Shown one piece after another: positions 60,801 through 64,000 of a stretch of 64,000 bases of DNA. Both the position numbers and the translations under genes were made by a program. Under the pieces are notes generated by a model. The model was not told the DNA's origin and did not search any database. It saw only the letters and a list, made by a program, of their open reading frames with translations. This DNA is from Tumebacillus sp. BK434. GTDB lineage: Bacteria > Bacillota > Bacilli > Tumebacillales > Tumebacillaceae. The stretch spans positions 124,001 through 188,000 of the forward strand of contig NZ_SLXS01000004.1 of NCBI RefSeq assembly GCF_004340785.1, read 5' to 3'. The first letter of the stretch is position 1. Every line of letters begins with the position of its first letter.

Positions 60801-62276
60801 ACAGCGGAAAGCCTCCCGACGCACATCGTGCACCTGTGGAGCTTGACGGCAGCCGAGCCGACTTTTGAGGAAGCGCAGCAGAGCGGGCTGTTCTCGCTGC
60901 TCAGCATCGGGAAAGCGTTGGCGCAGCTGGAGCCGGCCGAACGGGTCGAGCTTGCCGTGATCACCAACGGCCTGTTTGGAATCGAAAGCCGCGACGAAAC
61001 GCTCCCGGCGAAAGCGACGTTGCTGTCGCCGCTGCGCGTGCTGCCGCAAGAGGTGCCGAATGTGGGCACCCGCGCTTACGACATTCTGCTCCCGCAGCCG
61101 GGCTCGAAAGCGGAAGCGCGCCTGCTCGATGCGCTGGCGCTCGACTTGCAACAGCAGCCGGACGTGCGACTGACCGCCTACCGCGGGGCGCAGCGCTGGA
61201 CGCAGGCGTATGAAAAAGCGGCTCTGCCGGAGCAGCCGCGCCTGCGCGAAGGCGGTGTCTACTTGCTGGCCGGCCTCGGACTGCTCGGGCAAAGCATCGC
61301 CCAAGCGGTCGCTGCGACGCCAAACGTCAAGTTGGCCATCGTGACCCGCACCGGCGCTGCCGGCCGTGAGGAAGCGGTGCAGAAGCTGCAGGCGGCAGGC
61401 GCGGACGTGCTGCTCCTGCAAGGCGATGTGGCCGATGCTGACGCGATGAAACAGGCGGTGGCCGCCACCATCGCCAAGTGGGGCGTGCTGCACGGCGTCC
61501 TGCATGCGGCGGCAGACGCCGGCCCGGACACGATCTCCGTGATCGCCGAGGCTTCAGAAGCGGATCTCGGCCAGCACTTCCAAGGCCGCGTCCATGGCCT
61601 GCACGCGCTGCACGCGGCGCTGGAAGGCATGAGCCTCGACTTCGTGTTCACGGCGTCGACCCTGGCGGCGGTGCTCGGCGGATGGGGCTTTGTCGGCCCT
61701 GCTGCCGGTCACCTGTACATGGATGCCTGGGTGGCGCAGATCAACGAGGACAGCGACACGCCATGGATCACGCTCGGCTTCGACCGTCTGGACGAAGCGG
61801 AGGTGCGTACGGCGCTGTACCGCGCCTTGTCGGTCGATCCGGTACTGCCGCTGGTGCTCTCCAACCAGGAGTTGAACCGCAGCATCGAGAAATTTATTCA
61901 CCAAGGCGGCGCGTCCGCTGCCGCTGTGCAGACGGCGGGCGGAAGCGGTGCGCGTCACCCGCGCCCGAATTTGAAAAATGCGTACGTCGAGCCGGGCACC
62001 GAGCTCGAAGAGATGATCGCGGAGATCCTGCAGGACCTGCTTGGCATCGAGCAGATCGGCATCCACGACAACTTCTTCCAGCTCGGCGGCAACTCGCTGC
62101 TCGGCACGCAAGTGGTATCGCGCCTGCGCACCACCTTCCAAGTCGACCTGCCGCTGCGCGTCCTGTTCGAAGCGAACACGGTCGCCGACATGGCGGTCGT
62201 CATCGAAGACATCATGATCGCTGAGCTCGAAGCGATGAGCGACGAAGAGATCGCCAGCCTGCAAGAGCAGAACTAA
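57813..62276 (+). CDS. Type I PKS module (KS-AT-KR degenerate-ACP)
   Basis: A 1487-residue PKS. The KS triad is complete (TACSTSL about 180, ETHGTAT, NVGHTD). The AT has G-Y-S-L-G-E about 650, with Tyr where the common form has His, and H-A-F-H about 749, usually malonyl-type. The reductase-like region begins L-A-G-L-G-L-L-G (about 1151) in place of T-G-G-T-G-G-L-G, and the Tyr/Asn catalytic block reads G-P-A-A-G-H-L (about 1290), so both Tyr and Asn are lost. The ACP is LGGNSLLG about 1418, followed by an acidic tail. It extends the line 2 chain; a discrete ACP and FkbH protein just downstream raise the chance of a non-malonyl extender. Homologous to the line 1 PKS but clearly diverged. Confidence 0.94.
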   Translation: MSYGDFSDRVDEIAVVGLAGRYPDSNNLDEFWEHLRQGHELISFFTDEELIAAGHDPAVIGDPNYVKAAALLKGVDQFDAGFFGFNPREAEILDPNHRFFLEACWEALENAGVNPDAYPGAISVYGGQAMNRYLLLNLLPNRAAVANVGELQVMMGNEKDFLTTRVSYKLNLKGASVNVQTACSTSLVAVHMATQALLNGECDMALAGGVSVIHPKTGYLYTKGSVMSPDGHCRAFDKDAQGSTQGSGVGVVVLKRIEDAIADGDTIYAVIKGSAVNNDGEQKVGYTAPSINGQSAAISEALAIANVEADTISYVETHGTATELGDPIEVAALTQVYRDATDEAKFCALGSVKTNVGHTDSAAGVTGLIKTIYQLKHKELVPSLHFHEPNPKFDDWDNGPFYVNTELKHWAAGDTPRRAGVSSFGIGGTNAHVVLEEFPERTSGPTKRKSQLVILSAKSERSLELMTDNLKDHLQQHPEQAFADVAHTLQVGRKAFNHRRALVAADAADAAQALATRDPRRLLSAVNEVENRQVAFLFPGVGDQYVNMVKELYETEPVFQEQLDVCFDKLQPLVGRNLRDVLFPAGAAAASAAPKQGIDLRQMLRRDASAPDAASQELTKTEYLHPTVFAVEYALAQLLIDWGITPSSLIGYSLGEYVAATVAGVFELDDALQLVAKRAQLIAKLPGGAMLAVPLSAEKVAPLLGADLQIATINTPEHLVVSGPEEAVAALELSLRAQGLSSIRVASTHAFHSKMMEPIAEEFQALIASFQIQAPEIPFISNVTGTWITEQEAVDPAYWAKHLCQTVRFAEGIAELAQDDALALIEVGPGTTLSSFALQAKGNLTALPTIRASYDGQSDTAFLLNTVANLWLSGVEVDFAKRNEQEDRLRVPLPTYGWDRQRYWIDGSAATVAAPTAVIETPQQADVLPPVAERFYTPVWKQALPLTAEDAAAGEAKRLLVLGDDTPFTAGLVSRLQAAGHAVQTLSSLTDFESRLTAESLPTHIVHLWSLTAAEPTFEEAQQSGLFSLLSIGKALAQLEPAERVELAVITNGLFGIESRDETLPAKATLLSPLRVLPQEVPNVGTRAYDILLPQPGSKAEARLLDALALDLQQQPDVRLTAYRGAQRWTQAYEKAALPEQPRLREGGVYLLAGLGLLGQSIAQAVAATPNVKLAIVTRTGAAGREEAVQKLQAAGADVLLLQGDVADADAMKQAVAATIAKWGVLHGVLHAAADAGPDTISVIAEASEADLGQHFQGRVHGLHALHAALEGMSLDFVFTASTLAAVLGGWGFVGPAAGHLYMDAWVAQINEDSDTPWITLGFDRLDEAEVRTALYRALSVDPVLPLVLSNQELNRSIEKFIHQGGASAAAVQTAGGSGARHPRPNLKNAYVEPGTELEEMIAEILQDLLGIEQIGIHDNFFQLGGNSLLGTQVVSRLRTTFQVDLPLRVLFEANTVADMAVVIEDIMIAELEAMSDEEIASLQEQN

Positions 62277-62326
62277 TCGAACATCGACCTATCCAACTTT
62301 CACTATAATCAGGAGGTACTACCCAC

Positions 62327-62563
62327 ATGGAAACCAACAAAGCAAAGATCCGCGAATTTCTGTCCCGCCACTTCAAAAGCCAAGAGCTGAGCGACGATGA
62401 CGACATCTTCGCCCTCGGTTTTGTCAACTCGCTGTTTGCGATGCAGATGGTGATGTTCGTCGAAGGCGAATTCGGCATCCGCGTCGAGAACGAAGATCTC
62501 GACCTCGACAATTTCCGCACCGTCAATGCAATCGCAGCGCTCGTAGAAAAGAAGGCAGCCTAA
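62327..62563 (+). CDS. Discrete acyl carrier protein (FkbJ/ZmaD-like)
   Basis: A 78-residue ACP behind a strong AGGAGGT. The carrier serine lies in A-L-G-F-V-N-S-L-F-A-M-Q-M-V, the wording typical of the stand-alone ACPs that carry glycerate-derived extender units, and unlike the L-G-G-x-S form of the NRPS carriers here. Immediately followed by the FkbH-like gene, its expected loading enzyme. The phosphopantetheinylated ACP would bear a glyceryl thioester, later oxidised to hydroxy- or methoxymalonyl if further enzymes are present outside the window. Confidence 0.9.
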   Translation: METNKAKIREFLSRHFKSQELSDDDDIFALGFVNSLFAMQMVMFVEGEFGIRVENEDLDLDNFRTVNAIAALVEKKAA

Positions 62564-62594
62564 ACAGGGCTGTCTTCGCAAAGGAGGAGAACTC

Positions 62595-63653
62595 ATGGAA
62601 GCGACGCAAAAGACAAAAAAGAAGGACGACAAAAAGACGATCAAGTGTGTGGTCTGGGATCTCGACAACACCGTCTGGGACGGCGTTCTGCTCGAAGACG
62701 AGCATGTCATTTTGAAAGGTGAAGTGGTCGACATGATCAAGGAGCTCGATGCCCGCGGCATCCTGCAGTCGATCGCCTCGAAGAACAACCATGAGGACGC
62801 GATGCGCAAGCTGGAGGAGTTCGGCATCGCCGAATACTTCCTCTATCCGCAGATCAACTGGAACTCGAAAGCGTCGTCGATCGAACAGATCGCCAAGCTG
62901 ATCAACATCGGTATCGACACGTTTGCGTTTGTCGACGACCAGCCGTTTGAGCGCGAGGAAGTCGCGTTCAGCCATCCGCAGGTCTTGTGCCTCGATGCGT
63001 TGAGCCTCGACGGTATGCTCGAGCTCGACGTGATGATCCCGCGCTTTATCACCGACGATTCCAAACAGCGCCGCCAGATGTACATGGCGGACATCGCGCG
63101 CAAGAAGGTGGAAGATGACTTTGTCGGCCCGACCGATGAGTTTCTTGCTTCGCTCGACATGTCCTTCACGATCGCTCCGGCGACGGTGGAAGACTTGAAA
63201 CGCGCGGAGGAGCTGACCCAGCGCACCAACCAACTGAACACCACCGGCTACACGTACAACTACGACGAACTTGATGAATTCCGCAAATCTGACAACCACC
63301 TGCTCTTGATCGCCGGTCTGAACGACAAATACGGCACGTATGGCAAAATCGGCCTGGCGCTCGTCGAGACGGGCGAGGAGATCTGGAAGATCAAGCTGCT
63401 CCTGCTCTCTTGCCGCGTCATGTCGCGCGGCGTCGGCTCGATCCTGATCAACCATATCCTGCAATCGGCTAAAGAGGCCGGCAAGCGCCTGCAGGCAGAA
63501 TTTTTGCAGACCGACCGCAACCGGATGATGTACATCACGTACAAGTTTGCCGATTTCAAAGAAGTAGACAAACAGGGGGATCTGATCGTGTTCGAAAACG
63601 ATCTGACCCGCATCCAACCGTTCCCGGAATACGTGAACGTACAGATTGGCTAA
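62595..63653 (+). CDS. FkbH-like HAD-superfamily glyceryl transferase/phosphatase
   Basis: A 352-residue protein with the HAD nucleophile motif V-W-D-L-D-N-T-V-W-D-G near the N-terminus, S-K-N-N in the second motif, F-V-D-D-Q-P-F-E-R-E-E in the third, and a C-terminal GNAT-like half (R-T-N-Q-L-N-T-T-G; R-V-M-S-R-G-V-G). FkbH enzymes take 1,3-bisphosphoglycerate, remove phosphate and load glycerate onto a partner ACP. It follows that ACP by 31 bases with its own AAAGGAGG. In zwittermicin- and ansamitocin-type pathways the glyceryl-ACP is oxidised and used as hydroxy- or methoxymalonyl-ACP. The oxidases and O-methyltransferase are not in this window, so the fate of the unit is open. Confidence 0.92.
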   Translation: MEATQKTKKKDDKKTIKCVVWDLDNTVWDGVLLEDEHVILKGEVVDMIKELDARGILQSIASKNNHEDAMRKLEEFGIAEYFLYPQINWNSKASSIEQIAKLINIGIDTFAFVDDQPFEREEVAFSHPQVLCLDALSLDGMLELDVMIPRFITDDSKQRRQMYMADIARKKVEDDFVGPTDEFLASLDMSFTIAPATVEDLKRAEELTQRTNQLNTTGYTYNYDELDEFRKSDNHLLLIAGLNDKYGTYGKIGLALVETGEEIWKIKLLLLSCRVMSRGVGSILINHILQSAKEAGKRLQAEFLQTDRNRMMYITYKFADFKEVDKQGDLIVFENDLTRIQPFPEYVNVQIG

Positions 63654-63667
63654 ATTGGCGAGGAACG

Positions 63668-63719
63668 AAGAACAGAACTTTCCCCGCAGGCGGACGCTTG
63701 CGGGGGCTTTGTTCTTTTT
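63668..63719 (+). terminator. Terminator after the FkbH gene
   Basis: An imperfect outer stem (AGAAC / GTTCT) around CCCCGCA / TTGCGGGG, ending in a T-run. The next NRPS follows only 20 bases later, so it may attenuate and not fully stop transcription. Confidence 0.7.
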
Positions 63720-63740
63720 CCTTTTCTTGGAGGATGTTGC

Positions 63741-64000
63741 ATGTCGATCAAACAGGATCTTACAACCCGCAAATCCAACCTGTCTGCCGAGAAGCGCGCG
63801 CTGCTTGAAAAGCGGCTGAAAGGCCAGCTCAGCGTCCCGGCCAAACAAGCCATCCCCAAGCGCTCCGGTCACGGTCCGGCCGATCTGTCGCTCGGGCAGC
63901 AGCGGTTGTGGTTTTTCCATCAGTTTCAGCCGGAGGACGCGTCGGACAACATTCCGTATGCGGTGCGGCTGTACGGCAAGCTGGACGTGCAGGCGATGCA
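63741..64000 (+). CDS. NRPS subunit, N-terminal fragment (docking motif and condensation start)
   Basis: ATG behind TTGGAGGA; open to the window edge, 86 residues seen. It starts with a docking-like helix (L-S-A-E-K-R-A-L-L-E-K-R-L-K) matching the N-termini of the monooxygenase and the C-A-T subunit of line 1, followed by the condensation opening L-S-L-G-Q-Q-R-L-W-F-F-H-Q-F. It is the next subunit of line 2, in the same place relative to a PKS as the 25232 gene is in line 1. Confidence 0.88.
   Translation, partial: MSIKQDLTTRKSNLSAEKRALLEKRLKGQLSVPAKQAIPKRSGHGPADLSLGQQRLWFFHQFQPEDASDNIPYAVRLYGKLDVQAM

Noticed and set aside
1-64000. tRNA, rRNA, insertion sequence or prophage genes
   Set aside because: No cloverleaf, rRNA block, transposase or integrase was recognised anywhere in the window.

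Overview
The window is a secondary-metabolite island from a fairly GC-rich Bacillota. Evidence for this is the strong GGAGG-type ribosome binding sites, TTGACA/TATAAT-like promoters, stem-loop terminators with T-runs, a small Cys-rich Bacillales-type protein and a class I lanthipeptide LanB/T/C set. A Tumebacillus, Brevibacillus or Paenibacillus relative is plausible, with Tumebacillus my weak preference. This is inference, because no housekeeping marker is present. Most of the DNA is GC-rich NRPS/PKS coding sequence. The stretch 38.3-42.5 kb is visibly AT-richer.

Region 1 (1-13.5 kb) is the end of an NRPS line: the C-terminus of an upstream subunit (probably an epimerization domain), then a four-module subunit (C-A-T)x4-TE closed by a terminator. 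A small convergent Cys-rich gene follows.

Region 2 (13.97-31.93 kb) is lipo-NRPS/PKS line 1, co-directional and tightly packed: FAAL-ACP-C-A-T, KS-AT-KR(degenerate)-ACP, a stand-alone luciferase-like monooxygenase with an assembly-line docking motif, then two C-A-T subunits. It ends at a terminator with no thioesterase or reductase.

Region 3 (31.95-42.4 kb) is the most unusual part: a class I lanthipeptide locus. lanC, an ABC exporter and lanB form an overlapping minus-strand operon. Divergent from it lie six very short plus-strand precursor genes (35-38 codons), all with an F-E/D-L-D-V-Q leader box and most with an S-C-x3-C core. Five carry the same promoter form (TTGACA-17 bp-TATATT). Convergent to the precursors sit DUF4362-like genes, two with signal peptides and one without, plus two decayed remnants. 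This looks like repeated duplication of a [promoter-lanA-terminator-convergent DUF4362] cassette. An Asp/Glu racemase-family gene lies inside the array.

Region 4 (42.5-64 kb) is lipo-NRPS/PKS line 2: a type II thioesterase, a membrane-anchored penicillin-acylase-family hydrolase, FAAL-ACP-C-A-T-C-A-T, C-A-T, KS-AT-KR(degenerate)-ACP, a discrete ACP with an FkbH-like HAD protein (a glyceryl-ACP-forming pair), and the start of another NRPS subunit cut by the window edge.

How it may work together (inference): line 2 loads a fatty acid by FAAL, extends it through a Gln-like and a basic-residue-like module, may use a glycerate-derived unit, and may have its acyl group removed at export by the acylase. 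Line 1 makes a second acylated peptide-ketide but lacks its own release domain here. The lanthipeptide array lies between the two lines and appears to be an independent system.
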